Shown here in pieces: positions 45,858 to 57,246 of a DNA stretch of 64,000 bases. The translations under genes and the position numbers were made by a program. Below the pieces are notes generated by a model, which saw only the letters and a program-made list of their open reading frames with translations, was not told where the DNA came from and did not search any database. Source of the DNA: Acanthacorydalis orientalis (Eukaryota > Arthropoda > Insecta > Megaloptera > Corydalidae); the NCBI GenBank assembly GCA_034766995.1, contig CM068315.1, positions 47,000,162 through 47,064,161 of the forward strand. Reading direction: 5' to 3'. Every line of letters begins with the position of its first letter. The stretch's first letter is position 1.

Positions 45858-47042
45858 ATATGTATAATGTTTATAAAATAATAAAATAAAAATGGAAATA
45901 TTAACAAAAATAATCCATAAAAAGGAGAAAATAACCATCATGAGATCTGAGAAAAAAAAGTGAAATTAGTAAATGTTGTATCGTTTTCTCTATAAAATCA
46001 TCTTTGGATTCATTCAAAAACATAATACATTAAATTATAAATATTACAATTATCTTATTCATTTTTAAAATGTAAAACGATATAAACATCTAATCAAAAA
46101 CCGAGAAAAATGAGTTAAAATCTATAAATTGAATTATAGTCTGTGTATAAATCTTAAATATCTAAGTAGGATTTTAGAGTCACTGTGTTTTGATAGTCAT
46201 GACAAAATATATTTGTGATTTCTTTTAGTAATCAAATCCTTTTATTTTGATAACTTTGTAAAAATATATTCATTTTTTTTTCTTAATTCAAATAATATAT
46301 TTTAATTATAAAATATGTGACTTTTATAGTCACTAATTACAAAATATGTTTGAGTACTTGATATAGATATGTACGTCGAAATAGATAGTGATAAAAATTT
46401 CAAATTTACTATATGATTTCGTATTTATGAAATAATTTCAACTTTTAAATAGATAATATATATATATATGTATTTATGTTATCATATATTATATCTCACA
46501 TTTCATATATATATATACACACATATATATATACAAAAATAAAAATCAAAAAAAACTCGAAATGTACTGTGTTTCAAGTTGAAACTCTACTAAAACACAA
46601 GAGGACAAAAATCTTAAGAAGAAAATGTCGTCTATTTACAGAGAAGAGACTAAAAAAGAAAAGAAGCATCTAAAAGCGGTTTTTAAACTGGTGCATAAAC
46701 GTTCCTTTGCGATACTTTCCTTGTTGCTTTTATCGTATGACGTTTTATTTTTTCGAAACAATACAAATATATTTACATCTGGAGAACGACGACGGATTAC
46801 TTCTACTTAGTGTTTTATACAGACCGACGTTATGTGTGGAATGGCTGTTCTTTGTTATTGTTCATTTTTGTCATTCGTTAAGTTTCACTTCGGATCTTAC
46901 ATTCTTTAAGAAATAGTTTTACGTTTTGTACTATGTTAGATTTTATTTTTCTTGTAACAAGAGCCATTTCAAGTTTAAATAGCGAGTTTACAATAAATTA
47001 TTGTTATTTTCTACTTTTTTTGGCAATTCGTTCGATAAAATA
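45298..47042. other. AT-rich spacer
   Basis: (TA)n(TG)n at 45821-45860 and TA runs at 46457-46520. Overlapping frames at 46476-46916 have no recognised motif. Confidence 0.5.
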
Positions 47043-47059
47043 TTATGTTGGTAGAGAAA

Positions 47060-48057
47060 TAAATGCGGTTTATGACCTTTAAATTCATATACATTTCTCT
47101 CAACTAATAACTTAATTTTATAAATCGAAATAAGCATCATTATTTCGACATATTTTTGCCAATTAATTACAAGTTTATTTGGTCCGGTGGTGTAAAATTC
47201 CGGAGTTGATAAAATCTCTAAATGCACTTTTGAAACTATTTTGGTTGTTGAAGATCCTTTAAGAAGTTGTCGAAATGGTTAAACAAGGGATAATCTGTTG
47301 GTGAGATGTTTGATGAGTATTGTGGATGAGGCGATGTTGCATAACCTAATTCATTCAACTTTTGGAAGGTTAATCGTGCGATGTATGATCGTTTATTGTC
47401 ATACAGCAGGATTAGTCCATTTTGATTGACCTGTGTGAGTACCAGACGTCGAATTTTTTTTGCACAAATTTTAGATGGAGTGAGTCTGCTTATACGACAT
47501 AGATCTGCCTATATGTAACCGTTCCTAGAGACGTCTAGAGCCCCGATAACAGCCTAAGTCATTTTATTAAATTTAATATCTAATAAGATGTCTCAGGCTG
47601 TTAAATTCACCAGACTTCGCAGTTCTTGGTGCATTTTGTCGATTTCTTGACAATAACTCTCAGATGTAATGGTTTCGCTGGGATTCAAAAAACTGTAGTG
47701 AAATACACCGAGCGCAGACCACCAAACATTCACTATAATTTTCTTTTGGTGTAATTTCAGTTTCGAGAAATGCTTTAAGGCTTAATTTTTGTCTAACAAT
47801 TATACAAAACGATTTCTGTCGTCGTCAAGGATCCACCTTTTCATCGCACGTTACAGTACAATCGAGAAATGGATCCTTTCTCTTTCATAAAAGAAACGTA
47901 GAATAAATTTCGTAATGGGGATTTTTTTGATTTTCATTCAGTTCATGCGGCACCCATTTCTCAAGCTCTTCTAATTTTCCTAGCTGTTTTAAGTGGTTCA
48001 TAACTGTTGGATGACTAATGCCTAACTTTTTTGCAAGCTCTCGAATAATTTTTCATG
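47060..48057 (-). pseudogene. mariner transposase, N-terminus missing, mutated triad
   Basis: Reading on the minus strand: I-R-E-L-A-K-K-L-G-I-S-H-P-T-V, E-K-W-V-P-H-E-L-N-E, T-C-D-E-K (one-nt frameshift follows), K-K-I-I-V-N-V-W-W-S-A-L-G, N-P-S-E-T-I-T-S-E-S-Y. After the palindrome-bearing insertion come L-I-L-L-Y-D-N-K-R-S-Y, L-N-E-L-G-Y-A-T-S-P-H-P, Y-S-S-N-I-S-P-T-D-Y and the C-terminal T-P-E-F-Y-T-T-G-P-N-K-L-V. The first two catalytic Asp remain. The third (Y-S-P-D) is Asn. Confidence 0.85.
47548..47602. repeat. 55-bp palindrome inside the mariner
   Basis: Arms of 22 nt (AACAGCCTAAGTCATTTTAT + TA and its near reverse complement ending TCTCAGGCTGTT, 19 of 22 paired) flank an 11-nt AT loop. 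It lies in a stretch, about 47470-47605, that does not match mariner coding sequence on either side, so it was probably inserted. Confidence 0.75.
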
Positions 48058-48192
48058 TCTTCATTCAACACATTATAGAGCAATATATCTGTGCTTAAAA
48101 TTTTAATGGAAACATGATTAAATTTAATTTACAGTCATCTTCGAACATATGAAAAAAATTAAAAAAATATTTGCCCAAATGGGGTGCAAATA

Positions 48193-48749
48193 TTAGGTTG
48201 GTAGAAAAATAATTGCGGTTTATGACCTTGAAATGCATATAAATTTTTCTCTTTTTTGATTTTCTTAGCTATTTTAAGTGGTCCGGAACTGTTGGATGAC
48301 TAACGTCTAACTTTTGTGCAAGCACTCGAATTTTGTGTGGTTCTGATTCGACTAACGCGTTCAGTTGGTTGTTATGAACTGAAGAAGGATGCCCGCGACC
48401 TTCTTCATCTTCAAAGCTCTCATGCCCAGCACAAAGTTTTCTGAACCACCATTGTACTGTACGTTCCTTAACAGTACCCACACCAAAAGCATCGTTAAGT
48501 TTACGAGCAGTTTCTGTTGCTTTACCACCCGTTTTGAACTCATATAATAAAATATTTTTTCATCTTTAATTCAATAGCCCAATTTGAAGAAAAATTAATA
48601 ATAAAACCAAAATCGTTGCTACCAAAATGTAGACCGAAAAATGCACTAAAATGATATTAACATGAATACAAAGAAATGACACTTTCATTGAAAAAATTAA
48701 GGTCGGAATTCAGAAAACAAAAACCGTAATTATTTTCCTATTAACCTAA
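48193..48749 (-). mobile_element. 557-bp internally deleted TTAGGTTGG-type mariner
   Basis: The left terminus TTAGGTTGGTAGAAAAATAA and the right terminus on the minus strand, TTAGGTTAATAGGAAAATAA, are flanked by TA (48191-48192 and 48750-48751). The minus strand holds the 5' leader and the N-terminal DNA-binding region, then jumps directly to the 3' end. The missing piece is the whole catalytic domain. Confidence 0.92.
48269..48540 (-). pseudogene. mariner transposase N-terminal DNA-binding fragment
   Basis: The minus strand reads M-G-T-V-K-E-R-T-V-Q-W-W-F-R-K, E-S-F-E-D-E-E-G-R-G-H-P-S, N-N-Q-L-N-A-L-V-E, then I-R-V-L-A-Q-K-L-D-V-S-H-P-T-V. It is the two helix-turn-helix DNA-binding region of the cecropia/Hsmar1-type enzyme. 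It then runs into 3' sequence at about 48270. It lacks all catalytic residues. A 71-codon frame is intact, so a DNA-binding peptide could in principle be made, but nothing shows expression. Confidence 0.8.
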
Positions 48750-48751
48750 TA

Positions 48752-49458
48752 CTGAATTTTACAAAAAATACCGTATATGAAGACACTATATATATATATA
48801 TATATATACACAAAATATAAAAATATATATTTTTTATATATTTATTTTTTCTCTATTGTTAGATACTTAATAAAAATATTACAATGAATAACTACTTATG
48901 TATCACAAATTTTAACAAACATATTAAGCATGATATTCTGTTACGGAATTAATTTCAGGTTCAATAAACTGTACAGAAATTTATATGAGCTTGAAGCTTA
49001 CAATCAATTATTTTATTTATTTGATTATAAAATTATAGAAATTTAGTATATATAATTTACAAAAAGGTTTATTTCATTTATAATATCTAAAAATTGAATA
49101 AATGTTGTTCCTAAATTGAAAAATAGAAATATTTCGATCATCTTTTTTATTTAATTAACAGTGTAATTCATATAATGTTCTATACTGATATTGTTTTTTT
49201 AAATCGTAAAAATATGTCATTTTTCCTCGTGTTCATTGAAAAATAATATTTGTTTTAACAATGTAAAAAAATTCCATGTTTAAAATTGAAATAGTTATGT
49301 TAAAATAATACAATTAGTATTATTTTTAGATTGATTAAACATTGCAACATATAACGATAAATTAGAAATAAAAAAAATATTCTGTTAAAATGTTTCGAAT
49401 AAAAATATTCCTATAATTCTTATTGGTTGTCATGATACAAAAACAATTATAATAAGCT
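48752..49458. other. AT-rich spacer
   Basis: A short (TA)n at 48788-48807. No gene. Confidence 0.6.
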
Positions 49459-50656
49459 TTCAGAGATTCAATACACACACATTTTCCTATAATTTCAAAT
49501 TTCTATATTATGTTATAAAATTGTAAAATTTCAAATATGTTTTTTAATTAAAAACACACGAATTTATAAATAAATTGTAATTTTAAGAAAATATATTTGA
49601 AACAGTCTTATTCTGATTTTATTTAAATTAAAAAATATATATAAAACTATAAAAGTCTGTCATGAAAATTAAGATTTTTATTTAGCTATATTTCTCTACT
49701 TCTAATTAAGATTATAATACAAGAAATAACAGAAAAGCCTTCTCATCTGCTATAAATAAATAGAAATGATGAGAAAATACTACATCTTCTTATGTAACTT
49801 GAAAAGTAATCTATAAAAAAACTTTTCTTGTTTGCAATAGATTTCAAACTTACATTTTAATACAAATAATATTTTGTTGATGACATCTTCATTTTACATA
49901 GATTTATCAAATTGCTGTTTAATATTTTAAAACTTTTTATAATAATATAAATAAGTACAGGAGCGCAAAAAACCGAAGTGATTCGAATAATTAATATTTT
50001 TTGGTTTAAATATTTTTTCTCTTCTTTTCAGAATTCTATAAATAAAACTTGGGGAATTTATATACAAAAGCTTTCACAGATTCAATATACACATATTTTA
50101 CTATAATTTCAAATTTCTATATTATGTATTGTAAAAGTTTAAATATATTTTTTTAATTAAAAATGCACGAATTGATAAATAAATTGTAATTTTAAGAAAA
50201 TATATCTGAAACAATCTAATCCTGATTTCATTTTTTAAAAAAAAAATATATAAAACTAATAGTCTTTCATGAAAAATGACATTTTTATTCAGCTATATTT
50301 CTTTACTCCTAATTAAGATTATAATACAAAAAGCAATAAAAATATTTTCTCATCTGCTACAAATAAATAGAAACGATGAGAAAATACTACATCTTCTTAT
50401 TTAACTTGAAAAAGAATCTATAAAAAAACTTTTCTTGTTCGCAATAGATTTTCAACTTACATTTTAATAAAAATAATGTTTTTTTGATGACATCTTCATT
50501 GTACATAGATTCATCAAATTGCTGTTTAATATTTTAAAACTTTTTATGACACAAATAAGTACAGGGGGTGCAAAAAAGAACGAAGGGATTCGAATAGTTA
50601 ATAATTTTTTGGTTTCAATGATTTTTTTTCTCTTCTTTTCAGAATTTTATAAATAT
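49459..50656. repeat. two tandem copies of a 590-bp unit
   Basis: Units 49459-50045 and 50070-50656 share ordered blocks with a period near 610 bp: AATTTCAAATTTCTATATTA (49491, 50105), AAATAAATTGTAATTTTAAG, GATGAGAAAATACTACATCT and GATGACATCTTCATT (49880, 50487). Both also carry GTACAGG..GCAAAAAA..CGAAG.GATTCGAATA. Divergence is moderate. The second unit leads into the inverted-repeat element below. Confidence 0.9.
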
Positions 50657-51773
50657 AACATAAGCACTTTATATATATACTCAATATATATATATATATA
50701 TACAATTTTTATATAAATTACAAGCTTAATGTATCACCAGTCATGCATTAACATTCAACCAGTTAATATATATCATATATCTTGATAAATACATGTTACT
50801 GTCAGCCAATATAGCAGACTAGACGTTATTTGTAGTATTCACGATTTCAATGAAAACACATTCATCAAATGTTCAGATATTCTATGTAATTGTTATAAAA
50901 GTAGTCCTTTATATATATATATATATATATGCACACACAACAAATTCATCAAACCTGTTCGAATTCAATTTATTTTGTTTTTTTTTTTTTAAATGAAGTG
51001 TTTTTTTAATCTCTGTACATGTATGTATTTGCAATCGAATCATATATTTTTTTTCAAAAGCCGTTATTAATCTTATGTGACAACATTTTTCACTTTTTTT
51101 CAGAGTTGGTTCAAATATATTTACTGGATTTTTAAATTATTTTCAACACAATATAAAAATGTACATTTTTTGTAAATAAACATGATTTAAAAGAATATTT
51201 AATATAGAAAACTTATATGATAGTAATTGGTTTTTAAAAATGTACATTGAGTATTTATATAAGACTTGTTTGTAAAAAAATATGTTTGTAGTATAATTTT
51301 ATTTTCAAGTAATATAAAGTTATAAAATATATCTCATTATATTATTTCTCAACATGATGAATTTTTCAATACTCTGTTCTAAACACTTGAATAGGAATTC
51401 TGAAAAATGTATATAAATTTTGAAATTTCTTGTTTATCAGTAATTTAATATGAGTGAATCGGAAAATTATTCTAATTTTTATTATCAATTATAATAAAAA
51501 TCGTAATAATTTATAATAAATATTTAATAGGCACAAAATTGATAAAAAAGTTTTAACAAATTACCTGACACAGTAAACACTGTGTACAAAAAATTAATTA
51601 ATTATTTTAATTAATAATTAAAAAAATATTTAAGAGGATGCAATAAAAGTAAAAATATTCAAAAATATAAAATTGATTTGGTAAATATGATTATAAAATT
51701 CTAAAAAGAAAATAAAGAAACATTTAAACAAAAAAAAATTAACTATTCAAATCTCTTCGTTCTTTTCGCGCCA

Positions 51774-51777
<4 letters not shown>
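50562..51777. mobile_element. 1.2 kb TIR element, non-coding
   Basis: The left end is CAGGGGGTGCAAAAAAGAAC then GAAGGGATTCGAATAGTTAAT. The right end on the minus strand from 51777 is TAGGTGGCGCGAAAAGAACG then AAGAGATTTGAATAGTTAAT. The match continues into the subterminal TTTTT..TCTTT..TTTAGAATTTTATAA. TA flanks both sides. Another copy of the left end lies at 49958 in the upstream tandem unit. No transposase frame is visible, so it is probably a non-autonomous Tc1/mariner-type element. Confidence 0.65.

Positions 51778-51806
<29 letters not shown>
51778..51806. repeat. (TA)14 microsatellite at a transposon end
   Basis: The TA run begins at the right terminus of the element ending at 51777. 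Confidence 0.95.
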
Positions 51807-51809
<3 letters not shown>

Positions 51810-53919
51810 GAAAAAAATTAGTTTCAAAAATTCTCTTCTTCCAAAATGTATTTGACTTACAATAAACAACTGGAGACTTTTTATTGACATCCGTACAAAA
51901 TATTGTACAGCATAAGAGATGTTTGTAAAAAAATAATTAACAATATCATCTTTAGTATTGTTATCTCATATGAATTTAAATAGAACTGTATTTTGCACAG
52001 TCAAAACAATTTCAACCTCAATTGTTATAAAGCTCTCATAGTGTGATTCAAGATCTGATAAAAATTCACAAGCGCTGCACTTGATACTTCTCATCTCATC
52101 GTTTTGAATTCTTTGTTAGAGAATCTATATAAAACATGACACACACACACAAACCTGATTACAAGTACACACAAGTACACATTTTATTCAGTTTTACTTG
52201 CTAATTATTTCTTTTGTATTTGTACAACAAAATTTTTAATGTAGTTTAATCTCGTAAATATAATGAACTTTATACAAGAAAAAATAATCGTTTATTATTA
52301 ATGAATGTACATGTATATATATATGTTAATACATTCATACATACAAACATGCAAATCACATACACAAATACTGTAAATCAATAACGATTCAAGTTGACAC
52401 CGAAATGGTTGACAGTTTCACAGTTACATATTAGTGAACGTAGAAAAAACATAATTGATTGTTTTATAATTATGTTTAGCATGATGAAGGGAGAGTAAAC
52501 GAAAATGAAATTTTCCCCGTCGTTAATCATGTGAACCAATATCTTAAGATTGTAATTATAAAGGAGTGAACAAGACCAGAAGTCTATACGTTGCATACAA
52601 ACATATTATAGAGGTTTGTTTACATTACAGATGACAAAAGATGACATCCTAAATGATGTTAACATATGTGTAATTAATGAGCATCGAAATGGATTGATTA
52701 AATTATCGTTCATTATATTTTATATCAACGTTCATTATTATTCAGCCGTTCAGAACGATTGATTTGATAATTAATGGATAATAGTGACAACTCGGCAAAG
52801 AATTAAATTTAATATCTTGTACTTTTTTTGGTCAAAGTTTGAGAATATATTTTAGAAAGATATCTTTGAAGGAAAAAAAAATTATAAAGCGATTAATAAA
52901 GAACTGATCATCGAGAAAAATATGGACTTACTGTTAATTTTATCTTCTATAGTTTCATTGTTCTAACTGTAATTTAATACGAAAAATAAATCATTTTTTT
53001 AAAATAAATACAACTTTTCATTCAAGTGTAAGTATACAAAATATTTTTTATTTGAAATTTTTATTTTTGTTCATCTTTCTAATACTTGAATTTTACTAGA
53101 GCTTTAATTGGAACGTGTTTTAGTAGTCAAAAGTAATTAGGGAATATTTTATTTACTATTCTTATACGTGAACAAAATTATATTTTTTATTTGATATTAC
53201 ACTTTAGTTTTATTTATAATTCCAATCTTTTAAAGCAATATTTTTCAAACTATATAAAAGTGAATATGTGTTCCGTGAAAGATTATCAAAATTAATATAA
53301 ACCTGGACTGGTTTCAAATACTACAACAGTTTCAAACATGTCTGAAAATGAGGCGTTTTCTGCTATGGGTAGTGAGTTATTGGTCTTCTTGACGTCATAT
53401 AGTTTAGGACAAAATTTTATTGAATTCTTAAAAATTCTTCATAGTTAATGAGTTTTGCGTATCTGGTAGATATTCTTACAAAGTGCAATGAAATTAACAT
53501 ATCATTGCAAGGAAATAATATTATAATTTTTAATACAAGAGATGGAATTGCACTTTTGATAGAAAGTTACAATTCTGGATTTATACAACTAAACAGAATA
53601 ATTTTGATCGTTTTCCCATCTTGCATGAATTTTTGACTGGAGTAAATTCTAAATTAGTTGAAGATGTCTCTAATGTAATTTGATAACACTCACATAACTT
53701 ACAATCAATCCTTTTACAATATTTTACAATATTCAGTGAGAATAATTTTGATTTTTTTTCTTAACGTTTAGATTTATTCATTTATTTTATTTATTATTTA
53801 TATCCACTTACCCTACAAAATAATCATGAAAATTTTAAGATTTGTGAAATGTTCCGTCGTAGGAAAATTTTGTGAAACGTTGCCTTAAGGACTCTACTAA
53901 CTTTATTTTTAGCTAACAG

Positions 53920-53926
<7 letters not shown>
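51807..53926. other. 2.1 kb spacer, no gene recognised
   Basis: Short frames at 52378-52596 (minus) and 53448-53636 (plus) carry no recognisable motif. (CA)n at 52140-52150. Confidence 0.55.
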
Positions 53927-53997
<71 letters not shown>

Positions 53998-54005
53998 TGT
54001 GTGTG
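53927..54005. repeat. (TA)33(TG)n microsatellite
   Basis: Perfect TA run of about 67 bp then TGTCTGTGTGTG. Confidence 0.97.
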
Positions 54006-54638
54006 TATTTAATGTATCTGAATTTTAAATTATATATGAGATATCTATTCGTTTATTTATTACAAAAAGCGTGTATTTAAATTACAATTCTAAATAAAAT
54101 AAACTGTACAAACATGTTCCTTATATTCCGTTTGTACTCAACATACACTTGAACGAATGAATCTGCTACAAGTATATATACATATAAATGTACGTGGCTG
54201 TTTTGTGTACACAGACAGGGAAGAATATTTATGTAGACTTTTATTATTTCGGGATAAAGAAGACACATCAAGAAACAAATGTGTCATTTTCTTGTTTGTT
54301 GATGATCGTGAATGCGAAAGAATATACAAACTCGAAGAGACATCTTTTCGGAAACCAATTTCTCAATACATTATTGTGTTCTGCAAACCAATTCTAATGT
54401 AACCATCACCTATGCGACTTTGGCAATACCTTAATAACGTGAAAGTGTATTGAACTATTCAATATGCCCGTGATGAAAGAGGATGAGTTTGGAAGGTTAG
54501 TGAAGCATAGCAAACGATTTTGTCGACATCAGTTAGGATGATCGTCTACGAAAGCTGATGCAGAAAAGAGCAGAGGCGTCGAATGTTATATAAAAATAAA
54601 TCACAAACGCCTTCGCATATACATAAGCATATACTATA

Positions 54639-54639
<1 letters not shown>
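54006..54639. other. spacer with unrecognised frames
   Basis: An 81-codon plus frame (54157-54402; V-D-D-R-E-C-E-R-I-Y, E-E-T-S-F-R-K-P) has a mixed composition. No family is recognised, and overlapping frames exist on both strands. Confidence 0.4.
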
Positions 54640-54684
<45 letters not shown>

Positions 54685-54726
54685 TATATATATATATATA
54701 TACATATATACATATATATATATATA
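54640..54726. repeat. interrupted (TA)n/(CA)n array
   Basis: TA runs with CACACA and CATA interruptions, directly followed by CTAGGGGGCTTCGCCCC. Confidence 0.96.
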
Positions 54727-54967
54727 CTAGGGGGCTTCGCCCCTGGTCGCTCACTTGTCAATTATAAGCATGTACATATAACCGAATGAAACAATAAACT
54801 TATTTGAGCACCATAAAAGTACGTCTTAAATAAATAAGATGACATCATGGATTTATATATATATACATACACAATATGTATGTTACTATGTCTATATAAA
54901 CATTATTGAAGATAGATTATTTTTTGCAACGTCTTATTTTATAAAGTGTTTTGTGGATAGTTTTGGT

Positions 54968-55001
<34 letters not shown>

Positions 55002-55190
55002 ATATATGTAGTATATCTATATAATCATTATCGGAGACAGATTGCAACATGTTATTTTATATATGAAATAAACATACCTGAGCACCATAGAAACCTCGAT
55101 GTGGTAAAAAAAGAAGTTGACTTCATCGAAATTTTTTTGTGGATAATTTTGATTTTATATATAGAGATATATCAAACATGACGGATAAAA
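54727..55190. repeat. GGGGCTTCGCCCC repeat with internally repeated tail
   Basis: It begins CTAGGGGGCTTCGCCCCTGG TCGCTC, where GGGGC-TTC-GCCCC is a perfect hairpin. Downstream, TTGAGCACCATA at about 54804 recurs as CTGAGCACCATA at about 55079. CTATGTCTATATAAACATTA at about 54889 recurs as GTATATCTATATAATCATTA at about 55009, and a TA array (54970-54999) lies between. Related sequence follows the TA arrays at 9.6-9.9 kb. No coding frame. The family is unknown to me. Confidence 0.55.
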
Positions 55191-55488
55191 TCTATTATTT
55201 TTTTACAACAATGCGGTGATGCATTTATAGACAGAAAAATAATTTCATAAAATGCATATTCAAGTTTTGCAATGTAATGAATATATATATATATATAATG
55301 AACAATTAAATCAGTTAAAATTTTTATATATACACCAGTTTTATTTAAAAATATATATTTATTCTTTATTTGATTAATTGATAAAATATATAAATTTTTT
55401 TATTACATTTTTGTGCATAATATTGTTATAATTCAAGTATTTCCTATAAAATAATAACTGCTTTTGTATCAATATATATATATATATA
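55191..55488. other. AT-rich spacer
   Basis: No gene; short TA runs at 55279-55296 and 55472-55490. Confidence 0.55.
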
Positions 55489-55560
55489 TTTATACATTTA
55501 TATATATTTATACATTTATATATATTTATACATTTATATATATTTATTCATTTATATATA
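55489..55560. repeat. 18-bp minisatellite, four copies
   Basis: TATACATTTATATATATT is repeated at 55491, 55509, 55527 and, with TATTCATTTA, at 55545. Confidence 0.93.
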
Positions 55561-56176
55561 TATATATATATATATATAAAGGATTGAAGTAGAGAATTTT
55601 AAAAATTCACAATCTTAAAAAATAATAATTTTAGAAAATAATAAGTCGATATTATAAAAAAATTATGCAATTCTAATTTACTCTATTAACATATATTTTA
55701 TCGAAAATATGGTTTCGATTTTTAACATTTGTCCAATTAATATATTTTTATTTTTTTTGGAAATTGATAATTCGTACTCTTATTACTACTTCCAGTTAAA
55801 ACTACGAAATTATTGTAAGAAATTAGCAATCGTAGTAAAAGCCTGTAATTAATTTTCACAACTGATACAATTATAAAAATTTAATCTCGCTGTTAAAATT
55901 TCAACAACGTAATTTATTGTTTCGTTTTTTTAAAATTGCATTTTTTTAGTTTTTTTTTACTTCGAGAGATTTATCTAATCATATATTGCATATTTTTCAT
56001 GTGCAAGATTGTAAAAATATTATTTTTAAAGTGAAGCGTCTTTAGCTGCATTGAGAGTAAATTTTAAAGGCCGAGACGAAAAAGTGTTAGGGAAATTGTT
56101 CCAAAATGGGGGAGGGGGAGTAGAGAGAGAGAGATTAGCTCATGCATAGACGGCAGAGTGAGCTATGGCTTAGTTA
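55561..56176. other. AT-rich spacer
   Basis: A purine-rich patch GGGGGAGGGGGAGTAGAGAG lies at about 56108. No gene. Confidence 0.55.
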
Positions 56177-56390
56177 TTAGGGTGGTAAAAAAGTAACTGT
56201 TATTTTTGTTTTCTGAATTCTAATTATTTCAATGAAAATATCATTTCATCATGTTCATGTCAATATCATTTTAAAGTGCAATTTTTGGTCTGTATTTTGA
56301 TAAAATCAACTTTGGTTTTATTATTAATTTTGCTTCAACTTGGCTATCGAATTATAGATGGAAAATTAGCAAATGAAATATAAATGTAAA
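56177..56390 (+). mobile_element. left end of a TTAGGTTGG-type mariner
   Basis: TTAGGGTGGTAAAAAAGTAA at 56177, preceded by TA, is followed by the family 5' leader (TTTTCTGAATTCTAA, GTTCATGTCAATATCATT, CAACTTTGGTTTTATTAT). It ends just past the start region (TATAGATGGAAAATTAGC). The 3' half is not seen. Confidence 0.85.
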
Positions 56391-56955
56391 AATAAAACAT
56401 CTGTACCCTGTACCGCCTCTGTTAAAACCTCCATTACTCCAGTTTAATGGTAATCACGTGAACCACGGGAGTCCGGGGTATTTTCCTGAGTGACAGAAGG
56501 CGTGATCACATCACCAGCTACCACGTGAATGTAACCGCACGCACGCTTCAAGTAGATATTCATTTTCGTAGTGTGGATGGATTGATGATAAACGCACGAA
56601 GATGATGATTTCTAACTCTGCCTATTGGAAAAATATCAATCTTATGGATTTGCATTTACGTACGAGATCTGTGTTGTGCACACAGCACATGTTATATCAT
56701 CGTTGGATATTTTTTATAGAATAGATGCGTTGGAAAGACAGGTCGAAATCACATTTTTTTCGATTTTTTTGTTATCGTTATCTGTCATACTGAGAATGTT
56801 ATCTTATTTCTATTGAAATATTTTCTTTAAGATGTATACGAGAACCGGATCGTTCAGTAATGGCATTCGATTTTGTAACTGTGATTATAAATTGTAAGCT
56901 CATGATTAATTTTTATTAACAGTAGTATTGAAAGAATACTTAAATATATAAAATT
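56391..56955. other. less AT-rich spacer, no gene recognised
   Basis: The stretch 56400-56600 is the richest in GC in this part of the window (ACCACGGGAGTCCGGGGTAT at about 56461). A 63-codon frame at 56625-56816 has a hydrophobic C-terminus. I cannot assign a function. Confidence 0.45.
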
Positions 56956-57000
56956 CTGTGTTTTATTCCAAATTAACGAAATGCGTCCTTATTGTAAAAT
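56956..57000. mobile_element. detached terminal repeat of the 57245 element family
   Basis: On the minus strand it reads ATTTTACAATAAGGACGCAT then TTCGTTAATTTGGAATAAAA CACAGAATTT. This matches TTTCACAATAAGGACACACT at 57247 and its continuation TTTTTAATTTGAAATAAAATACAGAATTT. The two ends face away from each other with (TA)n arrays between them. Confidence 0.75.

Positions 57001-57002
<2 letters not shown>

Positions 57003-57052
<50 letters not shown>
57003..57052. repeat. (TA)25 microsatellite
   Basis: Perfect TA run right after the terminal repeat ending at 57000. Confidence 0.96.
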
Positions 57053-57053
<1 letters not shown>

Positions 57054-57196
57054 CGGTAGAAGACTTAAATATTCCGATAACTTTATATATCGGTATTACA
57101 AAAACAGATTCAGTCGTTAATAAACACACAAGTATTGATCTAATTTATTTTTTTTTTTAAAATAGAAGTATATTTTGAGATAATAATGATAATTAT

Positions 57197-57205
<9 letters not shown>

Positions 57206-57244
<39 letters not shown>
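57206..57244. repeat. (TA)19 microsatellite at a transposon end
   Basis: Perfect TA run ending at the terminus GGTTTCACAATAAGG. Confidence 0.96.

Positions 57245-57246
<2 letters not shown>

Larger units (their letters stand above)
47043..48060 (-). mobile_element. TTAGGTTGG-type mariner, 5' end missing
   Basis: The left terminus TTATGTTGGTAGAGAAATAA at 47043 is followed by GCGGTTTATGACC, as at 48193. The minus strand encodes the transposase from the second half of the DNA-binding domain to near the C-terminus. No right terminal repeat is seen before the next copy starts at 48193. A 55-bp palindrome interrupts the coding part at 47548-47602. Confidence 0.85.

Noticed and set aside
46476..46916. 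Small gene encoded by three overlapping plus-strand frames
   Set aside because: The frames overlap in different registers, have no recognised motif and no sign of splice structure that I could support.
52378..52596. 72-codon minus-strand frame as a gene
   Set aside because: No motif and an amino-acid mix expected of AT-rich DNA; indistinguishable from chance.
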